NCBI GenBank assembly: GCA_001604385.1
Contig: LVBK01000016.1
Coordinates: 62,001 to 126,000, forward strand
DNA length: 64,000 nt
From: Spirochaetales bacterium Spiro_09
Lineage (GTDB): Bacteria; Spirochaetota; Spirochaetia; Treponematales; Treponemataceae
Reading direction: 5' to 3'
Shown: positions 1 to 9,998 of the stretch, piece by piece
Layout of the letters: each line of letters opens with the position of its first letter
How positions within the stretch are numbered: position 1 is the stretch's first letter
Position numbers and translations under genes: made by a program
The notes under the pieces: model-generated
What the model saw: only the letters and a program-made list of their open reading frames with translations
The model's database searches: none
Told to the model about the DNA's origin: nothing

Positions 1-1038
1 AAGGAACAGATGGCGGTCATAGACGAACGCAACCGCGAACTGGAGGCCATCCTGACCGGCATGAATGACGCCCTGATCGCCATCGACAGACGTCAATACA
101 TAACCCGGGCAAACCGGGCCGCCGCGGAGCTTTTTCTTTTTGACGGACAGGGAGCGACAGGCAGACAGTTGATCGAGGTAGTCAGGAATACGGCCATCGT
201 CGATTTTGCGATGTATCCAAAACCGGAGGAAACCGAAACCACCGTTGAAATCCATACTCCCTCTCCCGCCGGGAACCGTTCGCTCCTGGTCAAACGCAGC
301 CCCCAGGGCACCGGAGACGGCATTGTTCTGGTATTCAGCGACATTACCCGGCTCAAAAAACTGGAAAGAATCCGCAGGGATTTTGTGGCGAATGTGTCCC
401 ATGAGCTGAAGACACCGGTCACGTCAATCCAGGGGTTCATAGAAACGCTGCAGGATGGGGCAATAGAGGATGCCTCGACCGCCCGCCACTTTCTTTCAAT
501 TATGGAACAGCAGTCCGCGCGGCTTGCCGCCATAATCAACGACCTCCTTGCCATTTCCCGCCTTGAACAGGATGAGGGCGCGCATATTAACAGGGAAAAA
601 ACAGACATTTCACGAATTTTCGAGTCGGTACGACTGCTGTGCGACGCGGAAGCGGTTAAAAAGAAAACCCGGCTTTCGTTCAACGCCGCCTCGATTACCT
701 GGAGCGTCAATCCGGGTCTCCTTGAACAGGCAGTTCTCAATTTGGTACAGAACGCGATCCGGTACAGCCCGGAAGGCGCGACGATAGCGGTCGAGGCCGC
801 GCGGGCGGGAGACTGTTTGCACATTACCGTAGCGGACGATGGGCCGGGAATTCCGGAAAAGCATCGGGAAGCGATTTTCGAGCGTTTTTACCGGATTGAC
901 CGGGGCAGAAGCCGGGAACAGGGAGGAACGGGATTGGGGCTTTCTATCGTCAAGCATATAGCCCTTGCCCATGAGGGAAAGGTTGAGCTTGTCAGCCGCG
1001 AAGGGGAAGGAAGCGTCTTTACCATCAGTATTCCCTGA
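1..1038 (+). CDS. Sensor histidine kinase, PhoR-like (PAS + HisKA + HATPase), 5' end probably truncated by window edge
   Basis: DFVANVSHELKTPVTSIQGF H-box, N box NLVQNAIRYSPEG, G boxes DDGPGIP and GTGLGLSIV; frame is open upstream of the first ATG at 10. Confidence 0.9.
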   Translation, partial: KEQMAVIDERNRELEAILTGMNDALIAIDRRQYITRANRAAAELFLFDGQGATGRQLIEVVRNTAIVDFAMYPKPEETETTVEIHTPSPAGNRSLLVKRSPQGTGDGIVLVFSDITRLKKLERIRRDFVANVSHELKTPVTSIQGFIETLQDGAIEDASTARHFLSIMEQQSARLAAIINDLLAISRLEQDEGAHINREKTDISRIFESVRLLCDAEAVKKKTRLSFNAASITWSVNPGLLEQAVLNLVQNAIRYSPEGATIAVEAARAGDCLHITVADDGPGIPEKHREAIFERFYRIDRGRSREQGGTGLGLSIVKHIALAHEGKVELVSREGEGSVFTISIP

Positions 1039-1063
1039 GCGGTCTTTTTGGTATACTGGGCCA

Positions 1064-1828
1064 ATGAAGAAGAACGATTTTTTTTCCGTCGTGTACGAGG
1101 ATGACGCGATAGTGGTATTGAACAAGGCCTCGGGACTCCTTGTTGCCGCCGATCGCTGGGAAGAGGACGCGCCGCGGCTTGACCTGGCCGCCACGGAAAC
1201 GCTCTGCTCCGAGGGGCAGCGGCTGTATGCCGTTCACCGCATCGACAAGGACACCTCGGGACTGGTTATATACGGAAAAACGGAAGAAGCACACCGGACG
1301 CTGAGTATGGCATTCCAGGAACGGAACGTCGAAAAAACGTACCATGCGCTGGTCTACGGCCGGCCTGACCGGGATGAATTCACGGTCGACATTCCGCTCC
1401 GGGCGGATGGAGACCCCCGACACAGAACGGTAAAGGACAAAAAAAACGGCAAGGAAGCGCAAACCCTGTTCCGCTACATTGGGCCCTGCGGGCCGATGGC
1501 ATGGATCGAAGCGCAGCCGGTAACCGGAAGAACGCACCAAATACGGGTTCATTTGCAATTATCGGGGATGACTATTGTCTGCGATCCGCTCTACGGAAAC
1601 GCGGAGCCGGTACTGCTTTCCAAAATCAAGCGTTCGTGGCATGGCGACCCCTGGACCGAACGCCCGCTTCTTAACCGGCTGGGCTTGCATGCCTGGAAGA
1701 TGCGCATCGCGCACCCGGTCAGCGGCGACATGATGGAATTTGTCGCGCCCTATCCGAAAGATTTTGATACAACGCGAAAACAGCTTGCCAAGATTTTCAA
1801 AACAGACCCGCTGGAAAAAGCGGACTGA
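1064..1828 (+). CDS. RluA-family pseudouridine synthase
   Basis: HRIDKDTSGL catalytic motif, GRTHQIRVHL motif; internal ATG at 1064 chosen over the longer ORF. Confidence 0.9.
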   Translation: MKKNDFFSVVYEDDAIVVLNKASGLLVAADRWEEDAPRLDLAATETLCSEGQRLYAVHRIDKDTSGLVIYGKTEEAHRTLSMAFQERNVEKTYHALVYGRPDRDEFTVDIPLRADGDPRHRTVKDKKNGKEAQTLFRYIGPCGPMAWIEAQPVTGRTHQIRVHLQLSGMTIVCDPLYGNAEPVLLSKIKRSWHGDPWTERPLLNRLGLHAWKMRIAHPVSGDMMEFVAPYPKDFDTTRKQLAKIFKTDPLEKAD

Positions 1829-1835
1829 GCGAAAA

Positions 1836-3395
1836 CTACCGGCGAGGGCCCTTCCCGGGCGAAGGCTTTCCGAGCGGCACCAGTATGGCGCCGCTTTTTT
1901 CATCCCTGCGGGGATTCGATACCGGGGGAGCGTCTACCTCGATCAGGGAACCGGAATGACAGGTTTCAAGGTAATCCGCGGCCTGATAGGTTCCGGTCAG
2001 CAATACCATTCCCAAACGCGAACAGCCATAGCGTCCGACATGATAGTCGGGAAGCCGGATCGGATCCGACACGATGCGAACCGGCAGACGTCCAACCAGG
2101 GTGTTGAGCCGGGCGACGATTGTTGACGGGCTCGATTCAACCCCGGCAGCTTCGGTTTCACCTTCGACGGAGGCTTGAGTCCGGGAGGCAAAGACAAAGG
2201 AGAGGGCAGCCCGGTCTTTTGCGAGGCCGGCATCCTCTGAAAGTTTGTGCAATTTTGCCGGCGCATCGCCGGTATTGAAGACAAAATGGCACCATTTACC
2301 GTTTTTCATACCGGGAAACGGACAGGGACCATCGTGAGGGCAGGGGGAGAGGGCCTGAAAACCCAGCCGCATAAGAGAGTCGCGCAAAAGCGAGACAAAT
2401 CGGCCGCAGACGGGAACGCCAGGTTCGATGACCAGTATCCGGGCGCTTTCGGCAGCATAGGTGACCAGTTCACGGGCATGTTTTTTGGCCACAGCTTCAA
2501 TCGGATCGGCAAGATCCCAAAACAGTTCGTTGAACATATTGGCACTGGATACAAACTGAACCTTTCGCTTGACCGAGACGCCGAATTCGCCCTTGATCCG
2601 GATTATCTGCCAGGGCTCATGACCCGTTTTAGCCGCAAGGGATAAAAACAGTTCTTCCCCGGCCGACAACACGCCCTGGGAAATGTCGACACAATACCAC
2701 AGCAATTTTTTATTTCGTAAATCCGGACGGGCCATCCACAAGGCAATGAGGACGGTGAGCGGGCCGGAACCAAGGTCAACCGCCGCATCCCCGTCTGCAA
2801 GTTCAAGCGGCAGGGAGGCAAAAAGCCGGGTCAGACGCACAAGATTCCACCACATGTAGTAGCGGATGTAGGCAGAAATTACCGATGGCTCGTTCAAATA
2901 ACCTACCCTGCGGGTGGAACGCTCGTCGGTCAGCGTATGCGAAAGTTCCCGCACTGCCTGCGGCAGGCCCTGCAGCTTTTTGCTGTCCAGGGGAAGGCTT
3001 TGCTGGACAAGGGTATGGAAATCCTCAAGAAGCGCGCGGGTTTCAGGAGATAGCTGACCGAATACCGGGTCGCCAGAGGGCGGCGCATCGAAGGGATAGC
3101 GGACAGGCGCAGTGCGCGGACGGTCAGCGTCGGGTCGGTGCGAAGACGGCCGGGGTACGCCTGAACGGGGGGCTGCCCCAGAGCGTGACGAGCCGGGCCG
3201 TCCGGAGCGTCTGTCCTCGCTGCGGGGAGCGTTCGCTCGTGGAGCGCTTTCATCTGAAGCGGTACGGGGCCGGCCAGAGCGTCCTTCTTCCCTGCCCTGA
3301 CCCCGTGATGCGGGTTTTTCTGTTCTGCGTTTCTTTTTATCGACAATATTCGAGTAAAAGGGCCTCGACGGGTCATCATTTCGTGTATGTTTCAT
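1836..3395 (-). CDS. Rsm22-like small ribosomal subunit methyltransferase-family protein with Arg/Ser/Pro-rich N-terminal extension
   Basis: AAVDLGSGPLTVLIAL SAM-binding motif, CPHDGPCPF cysteine motif typical of the Rsm22 family. Confidence 0.75.
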   Translation of the reverse strand: MKHTRNDDPSRPFYSNIVDKKKRRTEKPASRGQGREEGRSGRPRTASDESAPRANAPRSEDRRSGRPGSSRSGAAPRSGVPRPSSHRPDADRPRTAPVRYPFDAPPSGDPVFGQLSPETRALLEDFHTLVQQSLPLDSKKLQGLPQAVRELSHTLTDERSTRRVGYLNEPSVISAYIRYYMWWNLVRLTRLFASLPLELADGDAAVDLGSGPLTVLIALWMARPDLRNKKLLWYCVDISQGVLSAGEELFLSLAAKTGHEPWQIIRIKGEFGVSVKRKVQFVSSANMFNELFWDLADPIEAVAKKHARELVTYAAESARILVIEPGVPVCGRFVSLLRDSLMRLGFQALSPCPHDGPCPFPGMKNGKWCHFVFNTGDAPAKLHKLSEDAGLAKDRAALSFVFASRTQASVEGETEAAGVESSPSTIVARLNTLVGRLPVRIVSDPIRLPDYHVGRYGCSRLGMVLLTGTYQAADYLETCHSGSLIEVDAPPVSNPRRDEKSGAILVPLGKPSPGKGPRR

Positions 3396-3726
3396 CTTCT
3401 GTTCCTGTTTCCTTCCATTTCGCCGCCAGCGTATAGACCCTGGCCAGTTCTTCGCGGATTTTGCTCATTGTAAACCGCAGTTCATTCAGTGAATTGTCGG
3501 ACAGTTCGGCCATGAGCCGCTGTCCCGCGCCTTCAAGGGTATATTTTTTTTCCTGTACCAGAAACTTTACCCGGTTGATGAGCTCCAGATCGCGGGCAGA
3601 GTAAAACCGGCGACCGACATCATCTTTACGGGGACGGATAAGCGGAATTGCCTCTTCCCAATACCGGAGGACATGCGCCTTAATGCCGGTCAACCGCTCC
3701 ATTTGCCCGATCGAATAGTCGGCCAT
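3376..3726 (-). CDS. MerR-family transcriptional regulator
   Basis: YSIGQMERLTGIKAHVLRYWEEAIPLIRPRKDDVGRRFYSARDLELI winged-helix MerR signature. Confidence 0.9.
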   Translation of the reverse strand: MADYSIGQMERLTGIKAHVLRYWEEAIPLIRPRKDDVGRRFYSARDLELINRVKFLVQEKKYTLEGAGQRLMAELSDNSLNELRFTMSKIREELARVYTLAAKWKETGTEDETYTK

Positions 3727-3730
3727 AGAC

Positions 3731-5143
3731 TTACCGGAGCCGGTTTTCCCACTTTTGTCGGCTGCCCTTTACCTCGACCACAATGGGAATCTCGGAAAAG
3801 CCCAGATCCTTTCGCGCACGATTTCGGATGTAGGAGATATAGGATTCGGTGACGGCCTCGGGCCGTGTCGCAAACACAAGAAATTTTACGGGGTTTGTCT
3901 GCGTTTGCACCATATATCGAATTTTAAACTTGTTGACACGACCCTGGGGGGGAGGAGCAGCAGTAACCCAGTCGGAAAGCGCAAGATTGAGGGCAGACGT
4001 TTCCACCTTATGCGAAAGCTGACCGTAAATCCGTAAAATGGTGTCCAGAAGTTCCTTTACGCCGGTACCTTCCAGAGCCGACAGCGCAAGCACGGGCGCG
4101 TATTCCATCTGTCCAAACATGATCTTCATTTTCTTGACGGTATCCCGGAACGTCTTTTTGTCCTGATCCATCATATCCCACTTGTTCAGGACAAAAACGA
4201 CACCCAGTCCTTCCGCACAGGCATGGGCTATTATTTTCTTGTCCTGGTCAGCGAGGCCTTCCTGTGCATCTATCATGTGAACCACTACATCGGCGTGTTT
4301 GAGCGTTTTAATCGCGCGGTTTACCGAATAATATTCAATATCTTCCTTGACGCGCGACTTCCGCCTGATACCGGCGGTATCGAGGACATGAATACGGGAA
4401 CCCTTGTATTCGAAGTCCCCTTCGACGACATCGCGGGTGGTGCCGGCAATGTCCGAAACAATCGAGGAATTTGATCCGGTCAGGCGGTTCGACAATGTCG
4501 ATTTTCCGGTGTTCGGTTTACCCACAATGGCAACCCGGATTTTTTTCTCTTCCTCGCCCTCTTCCACCCGGGAAAAATCAAGCTTTGCGGTCATGGCTTC
4601 GGCAAGCTCGATGATATTGTCGCCATGTTCTGCGCTGATAAAAAGAACTTCCGGAAAACCGTATTGCAGGAAGTTCCATGCGTCGGATTCCCTGCGCCCG
4701 CCTTCCGTTTTGTTGACGGCAACCAGCAGACGGTTACGGTAGGGTCTGAGCAACTCTATAAATTCCTCGTCCTCCGCGGTCGCAGGTCCCGCCTCCAGGA
4801 GCAACACGATTTCGTCGGCGCGTTTGAGCGACTCAAGGGTTTTCTGTACGACCAGCTCGTCCATTTCTGCTTCTTTCGAGCCGGCAACCCGTTCAAGCTT
4901 GAAACCGCCGGTATCCAGAAGTCGAACGGGTTTCCCGTTCACGAAGGCGGTTTCCTCGATCGGGTCACGGGTAACACCGGGAGTCGGATCGGTAATGGCC
5001 CGCCTCTTGTGAAGCAGGCGGTTGAACAGGGTAGACTTGCCCACATTGGGTCGGCCGACAATCGCTATGAGCGGCAAATTGCGGTATGTTTTTGTCTCGT
5101 CGAATTCAGGGCCCGGCAGGACCTCGTCAATATCATCATTCAT
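3731..5143 (-). CDS. der: Ribosome-associated GTPase Der (EngA), two tandem G domains
   Basis: GRPNVGKSTLFN and GKPNTGKSTLSN P-loops, DTGG and DTAG, NKTE/NKWD motifs. Confidence 0.97.
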   Translation of the reverse strand: MNDDIDEVLPGPEFDETKTYRNLPLIAIVGRPNVGKSTLFNRLLHKRRAITDPTPGVTRDPIEETAFVNGKPVRLLDTGGFKLERVAGSKEAEMDELVVQKTLESLKRADEIVLLLEAGPATAEDEEFIELLRPYRNRLLVAVNKTEGGRRESDAWNFLQYGFPEVLFISAEHGDNIIELAEAMTAKLDFSRVEEGEEEKKIRVAIVGKPNTGKSTLSNRLTGSNSSIVSDIAGTTRDVVEGDFEYKGSRIHVLDTAGIRRKSRVKEDIEYYSVNRAIKTLKHADVVVHMIDAQEGLADQDKKIIAHACAEGLGVVFVLNKWDMMDQDKKTFRDTVKKMKIMFGQMEYAPVLALSALEGTGVKELLDTILRIYGQLSHKVETSALNLALSDWVTAAPPPQGRVNKFKIRYMVQTQTNPVKFLVFATRPEAVTESYISYIRNRARKDLGFSEIPIVVEVKGSRQKWENRLR

Positions 5144-6905
5144 AATTCTTCATTCGCTCCTGTACCAGTTTGCGGATTTCACGGGCGGCCGACAATTCCA
5201 TGGCGGCTTCGGCAAGCTCCGCCGCATCGTTCAGGGAAACCCGGCGAACCAGCTCCTTGACCGGCGTGAGCAACGCGGGTGACATACTGAAATTCCGCAG
5301 TCCCAATCCCATCAATAAAAACACGGAGGCCGGATCACCGGCCATTTCCCCGCACATCGAAACCTCGGTCCTGGTTTTAATTCCAGCCAGAATCGTTTGA
5401 CGGATCAATCGCAACACGGCCGGATTGAAACCGTCATACAAATGAGCGACTTTCGGATTTTCCCGGTCGGTCGCCATCGTATATTGAATCAGGTCATTCG
5501 TTCCGATAGACATAAAATCGACCTTCTTCGCGAGCAAATCGGCGCACACCGCGGCGGACGGTATTTCTATCATGACGCCGACCTTCAGCCTCTTTTTCCA
5601 GGGAAGGCTGTCGCGCGCCAGGGAGGCCTTCGCCTCCTCAAGCACATCAAGAACTGCGTCAAGTTCCTCGACATTCGAGATCATCGGAAACATGATGCGG
5701 ATATCGCCGTAATGCGATGCTCGCAGAATCGCGCGGAGCTGCACCAGAAAGACATCACGCCGGTCAAGGCAGTACCGCACCGCACGCCACCCCAGGAGGG
5801 GGTTTTTCTCTTTCAGCGACAACTGTTCGCCGATCATTTTGTCGGCACCGGCATCCAGCGTACGGATAATCACCGGAGCGCCGTTCATGTGCTCGACAAC
5901 TGACAGGTAGGCCTCGTATTGAGTTTCCTCATCGGGGAACTCTTCGGAGCCCAAAAAGAGAAATTCCGAACGGAAGAGTCCGACTCCGGCTGCTCCTTCT
6001 TCCCGTGCGGCCTCCGCCTCTTCGGGCAGCGCGATATTGGCACGCAGACTGACCTGAACCCCGTCAGTCGTTACGGCGGGAGAGCGGATCAGCTCGATTC
6101 GTTCGGCCTCGCTGACGGTTTCATGCCGCTGATCGCTCATTGAACGGGAGCGATAAACATTTATCAAGTCGTTTCCGGGATTGACAATGACCAGGCCTTC
6201 GCTGCCGTCAAGAATTAGTTCAACACCATCTACAACCGCGTCCAGGGCGTTTCGGACGCCCATGACCGCAGGAATTTTCCAGCTTCGGGCCAAAATCGCC
6301 ACATGACTGGTCGCACCGCCCTCTTCAAGTACAACGCCGGCCACACCGGAATCCTTCAAAAAAAGGCTTTCTGAGGGTTTCAGATTCCGGGCAACCAGAA
6401 TAGCCCCGGGGGGAATGAAGCGGTTGGCAGGCGACGGATTTCTCGAACCCGGAGGCAGGCTTTCCCTTCCGATAGCATCCTGCAACAGGTGTTTCATTAC
6501 CCGTTCGAACGCATCCTCTATATCGACAGCCCGTTCGGCAAGATAGGTGTCACCGGTCATACGCAAAATACCGGCGGCCTCGCCGACCTTATCGGCAAGT
6601 ACCGTTTCAATATTCTGCAAACGGGCAAAAAGATCCCTTTTGACCTGCGGAATAAACTCGGGATCCTCGAGCATCATCAACTGTGCGGATAAAATATCCG
6701 ACTGTTCTGTGCTCCGGTCATCCTTGAGGAGGCTTATCTCGTGCGTGGACTTTCCTATTGCCTTTTGCAACCGGTTCCAGTGCGTTTCCGCTTCCGCTTC
6801 CGAAATAGTATACCGGGGGATGGGAGCGGACTCTTCCTGCACAAAACGGAACACCGGACCGATCGCGATTCCGCGGGAAGCCGACAATCCTTCGAGTTTT
6901 CTCAC
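5136..6905 (-). CDS. ptsI: Phosphoenolpyruvate-protein phosphotransferase (PTS enzyme I)
   Basis: GGATSHVAILAR phospho-His motif, GVGLFRSEFLF, SIGTNDLIQYTMATDR, MCGEMAGD. Confidence 0.96.
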   Translation of the reverse strand: MRKLEGLSASRGIAIGPVFRFVQEESAPIPRYTISEAEAETHWNRLQKAIGKSTHEISLLKDDRSTEQSDILSAQLMMLEDPEFIPQVKRDLFARLQNIETVLADKVGEAAGILRMTGDTYLAERAVDIEDAFERVMKHLLQDAIGRESLPPGSRNPSPANRFIPPGAILVARNLKPSESLFLKDSGVAGVVLEEGGATSHVAILARSWKIPAVMGVRNALDAVVDGVELILDGSEGLVIVNPGNDLINVYRSRSMSDQRHETVSEAERIELIRSPAVTTDGVQVSLRANIALPEEAEAAREEGAAGVGLFRSEFLFLGSEEFPDEETQYEAYLSVVEHMNGAPVIIRTLDAGADKMIGEQLSLKEKNPLLGWRAVRYCLDRRDVFLVQLRAILRASHYGDIRIMFPMISNVEELDAVLDVLEEAKASLARDSLPWKKRLKVGVMIEIPSAAVCADLLAKKVDFMSIGTNDLIQYTMATDRENPKVAHLYDGFNPAVLRLIRQTILAGIKTRTEVSMCGEMAGDPASVFLLMGLGLRNFSMSPALLTPVKELVRRVSLNDAAELAEAAMELSAAREIRKLVQERMKNYE

Positions 6906-6969
6906 AAGCTCAACTATACCCGAAAAAATCAGCCTTGCATACCGCAGTGAATCGGCGTATCATGGCTCC

Positions 6970-7809
6970 ATGGCAAACAGAAAAAAAAAGCCCGCCTCTC
7001 TTGGCTGTCTTTTCTGGATCGCATTTATCCTGCTAGTTTTAGTCCTCTTCTTCTTTAACAGAAAGAACATAGGTTCAGTACTGGAAAAAACCGGACTGAC
7101 AGAATTGTTGTTTGGGGGGAAACATACCGTTGAAAATACCAGCCCCGCAGTGACACCGCGGCAAGCGGACGAACCGCCGGAAGTCACACTTGTACCGGCG
7201 GAGGAAAAACCGTCCACCCCGGCCGACAAGCCTCCCGAAAAAACTCCGGACAAGCAGGAGCCCGCAACAACAAAACCACCGGAAAGCACAAAACCTGAAC
7301 CAGCCACAAAGCCCGTGGCAACAACCGACAATCAGAGCACGCCGCAACAAACCACGCCCACAGAGACAAAACCGGCAGAGACGGTGAATACCCGAAAGGC
7401 CAGTCTCTTTTTTGTCGTCATCGACAGCGACGGCCATGTTCTTCGAAAAGACGTTTCGCGCGACATTCCGCAAACGGCCTCTCCGCTCACCGAAACGCTC
7501 AAAACCCTGATTGCGGGTCCGAACACTGCCGAACAGGCAAAGGGTTTGCGGACACTCATTCCGCCGGGGACACGCCTTTTGTCGGTGAGCGTCAGGGACG
7601 GCGTTGCGTGGGTAAACCTGAGCGATGACTTTCAGATCAATCAATATGGTATCGAGGGCTATTTGGGGCAGCTTGCCCAGATAGTTTTTACCGCAACCGC
7701 CTTCAACACGGTCAAATCGGTGCAATTTCTTATCGAAGGACAGCGTCGGGAGTACCTGGGAGGCGAAGGGGTCTGGATAGGCACACCCCTTTCCCGAGAC
7801 AAGTGGTAG
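6970..7809 (+). CDS. GerMN-domain protein with N-terminal TM anchor and Pro/Thr/Lys-rich linker
   Basis: N-terminal TM LGCLFWIAFILLVLVLFFF; low-complexity KPPEKTPDKQEP linker; C-terminal LIPPGTRLLSVSVRDGVAWVNLSDDF GerMN-like. Confidence 0.8.
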   Translation: MANRKKKPASLGCLFWIAFILLVLVLFFFNRKNIGSVLEKTGLTELLFGGKHTVENTSPAVTPRQADEPPEVTLVPAEEKPSTPADKPPEKTPDKQEPATTKPPESTKPEPATKPVATTDNQSTPQQTTPTETKPAETVNTRKASLFFVVIDSDGHVLRKDVSRDIPQTASPLTETLKTLIAGPNTAEQAKGLRTLIPPGTRLLSVSVRDGVAWVNLSDDFQINQYGIEGYLGQLAQIVFTATAFNTVKSVQFLIEGQRREYLGGEGVWIGTPLSRDKW

Positions 7810-7812
7810 ACA

Positions 7813-8778
7813 ATGAACGACTCATCGGCAACACAGGTACATGACCTGGCTGAACGGCTTGAAACAGCGGTAGCTTCCGTGTTTATCGGTTCCCGGGATG
7901 TTATCCGGCAGGCAGTAACGGGTCTTTTGGGTTCCCTGCACATTCTGATCGAGGATATTCCGGGCGTCGGGAAAACCACCCTTGCCCTGGCGCTGGCCAA
8001 ATCTGCAGGACTAACATTTTCACGCATCCAGTTTACACCCGACATGCTGCCGGGCGACGTGTTGGGCATGCAGATTTGGGATCAGGCTCTTCACGATTTT
8101 GTCTGGAAAGACGGCCCGGTCAATGCCCAATTCATCCTGGCGGACGAACTGAACAGAACGTCGCCCCGGACGCAAGCCGCTTTTCTGGAAGCCATGCAGG
8201 ACGGAGCGATCACCATACAGGGCGAGACGAAACCCCTCCCCCAGCCTTTTTTCATGATTGGCACGCAAAACCCTGAAAGCTTTACCGGTACCTTTCCCCT
8301 GCCGGAAGCAGAACTGGACCGTTTCGGGCTTTCATTCTCGATCGGATATCCCTCTCCCGAAGGGGAAGCCGCCATACTGTCCCTGCGCCATGACGCCGGC
8401 AAAAACACCGCCCTTGATTCGCTGAAACCCGTTGCCTCGGCCGACGACATCGTTACAGCCCGACGCCTGGTCAGCGACACCTACATTTCCGACACTGTAC
8501 GGGACTACATAGTCTCGCTGGTTCGCTCAAGCCGCTCGAACGATCTGATACGCATTGGAGCGAGCCCCCGCGCCGCCATCTTTTTGCAGCAGGCGGCAAA
8601 GGCCCGCGCCGCCATCGAAGGACGGAACTTCGTGATGCCGGAAGACGTCGATGCCATGGCGGAAAGCGTTCTGGCCCACCGTATTCTCCTGTCGTCGAAG
8701 GCGCGCATAGCCCGCCAGAGCCCGGCGGCCTGCGTCCGGACCCTTGTCGCAGCCCAGCAAAAACCCGCCGGGGTCTGA
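7813..8778 (+). CDS. MoxR-family AAA ATPase
   Basis: EDIPGVGKTTLALALAKS Walker A, ADELNRTSPRTQAAFLEAMQD, GTQNP. Confidence 0.95.
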   Translation: MNDSSATQVHDLAERLETAVASVFIGSRDVIRQAVTGLLGSLHILIEDIPGVGKTTLALALAKSAGLTFSRIQFTPDMLPGDVLGMQIWDQALHDFVWKDGPVNAQFILADELNRTSPRTQAAFLEAMQDGAITIQGETKPLPQPFFMIGTQNPESFTGTFPLPEAELDRFGLSFSIGYPSPEGEAAILSLRHDAGKNTALDSLKPVASADDIVTARRLVSDTYISDTVRDYIVSLVRSSRSNDLIRIGASPRAAIFLQQAAKARAAIEGRNFVMPEDVDAMAESVLAHRILLSSKARIARQSPAACVRTLVAAQQKPAGV

Positions 8779-8786
8779 ATACCGCC

Positions 8787-9998
8787 GTGAAAATCCGCAT
8801 CCGCCTGCCAGGATTGACCGCCTTTCTTGCGTTCTCCTTCGTCATGGCAACCTTCTCCGGTCTGGCAGGACTTATGTCCGGTGTCGCCGCTGTTGCCTTG
8901 CCGGTATTTCTTGTCATATCCCTTATGCATCTTGTTTTTTCATGGCATTTATTCCGGTTTCACCAGCACTTTTCGAATGACCATCCACTCAAGGGTGAAA
9001 CCGTAACCTACCGTCTCTACATTGAAAACGGCGGGGTGTTCCCCCTGGCTCCGGGCATCTGCCGCTTTGCCGAAGACGGCACCGAGGGCGGACATTTCCG
9101 GGAAATTCAAATTCCCATCCGGCCCGGTAGCTCGGCAGAGCATACCGACGAAATCCGCTGCTCCTGGCGAGGAACCTATACCGTCGGACTTGTATCGGTA
9201 CTGTTCCGCGACATACTGGGCCTGTTTGAATTTGAACAGCGCATAGAGCCCCATGTCTTTTACGTGTATCCCGAACTGACCGATCTTGACCCCTCATTCG
9301 AGAGCCTGGCCGGCGTATCCGGCGGCGATAAAAGCGAGCTGCGCGCAAGCGAGCGGGATCCGTCGATCTATGAATACAGCGCCCCCCTGCGCACCGGAGC
9401 GGGAGCAGAACGGCTGGACGTAAAGCACATGGCCGCTACCGGGATTCCTGCGGCAATCATCTGCGGTCATTCGCGGTCTGCCGCGCTCAGAATCGTGCTT
9501 GACCTGTGGCCGGGGACAAAACGGACGGCCGCCACCCTTGCCGCCGAAGACAAGGCGGTCACCGCCGTTTTTTCCGCCCTCCGCCATCTTGCCGCCAATG
9601 ACATTCCGGCCACCTTTACCGCCGGGCCATCGGAGACCTCACTCCCCATCCTGTCAATGCCCGACTGGCAGGAATTATACGAACAGTCAACGAGCCTGCT
9701 GTTCAGCGAACCGGGCGTTCCGCTTGAAGCCTTTACTCCCGGAGCCGCCGTGCTGCTCGTCACCACGCGACCGCTTTCGGGGGCAAACGGCGACCTGTTT
9801 TCGCTGTTTGAGCAGACGCTCGCCCGGGGAGGGGAACCCCATCTGGTGGTATGCCCAGAAAAACACAATCTGGCGGAAACCAGGCGCATTGCCGAACTGC
9901 TTGATGACCGGGTTCGGGGAATGGGCGCCCGCACGCTGATACGGGTTATCGACCCGGATGAAGAAACAAGGGAGGTGCGCCGTGCGCTTTGTCCGTAA
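8787..9998 (+). CDS. DUF58-domain protein
   Basis: Follows moxR; two N-terminal TM segments; RASERDPSIYEYSAPLRTGAGAERLDVKHMAAT DUF58-like motif. Confidence 0.85.
   Translation: MKIRIRLPGLTAFLAFSFVMATFSGLAGLMSGVAAVALPVFLVISLMHLVFSWHLFRFHQHFSNDHPLKGETVTYRLYIENGGVFPLAPGICRFAEDGTEGGHFREIQIPIRPGSSAEHTDEIRCSWRGTYTVGLVSVLFRDILGLFEFEQRIEPHVFYVYPELTDLDPSFESLAGVSGGDKSELRASERDPSIYEYSAPLRTGAGAERLDVKHMAATGIPAAIICGHSRSAALRIVLDLWPGTKRTAATLAAEDKAVTAVFSALRHLAANDIPATFTAGPSETSLPILSMPDWQELYEQSTSLLFSEPGVPLEAFTPGAAVLLVTTRPLSGANGDLFSLFEQTLARGGEPHLVVCPEKHNLAETRRIAELLDDRVRGMGARTLIRVIDPDEETREVRRALCP

Noticed and set aside
5397-5903. 168-aa plus-strand ORF inside ptsI
   Set aside because: Antisense to conserved ptsI sequence; no motif support.
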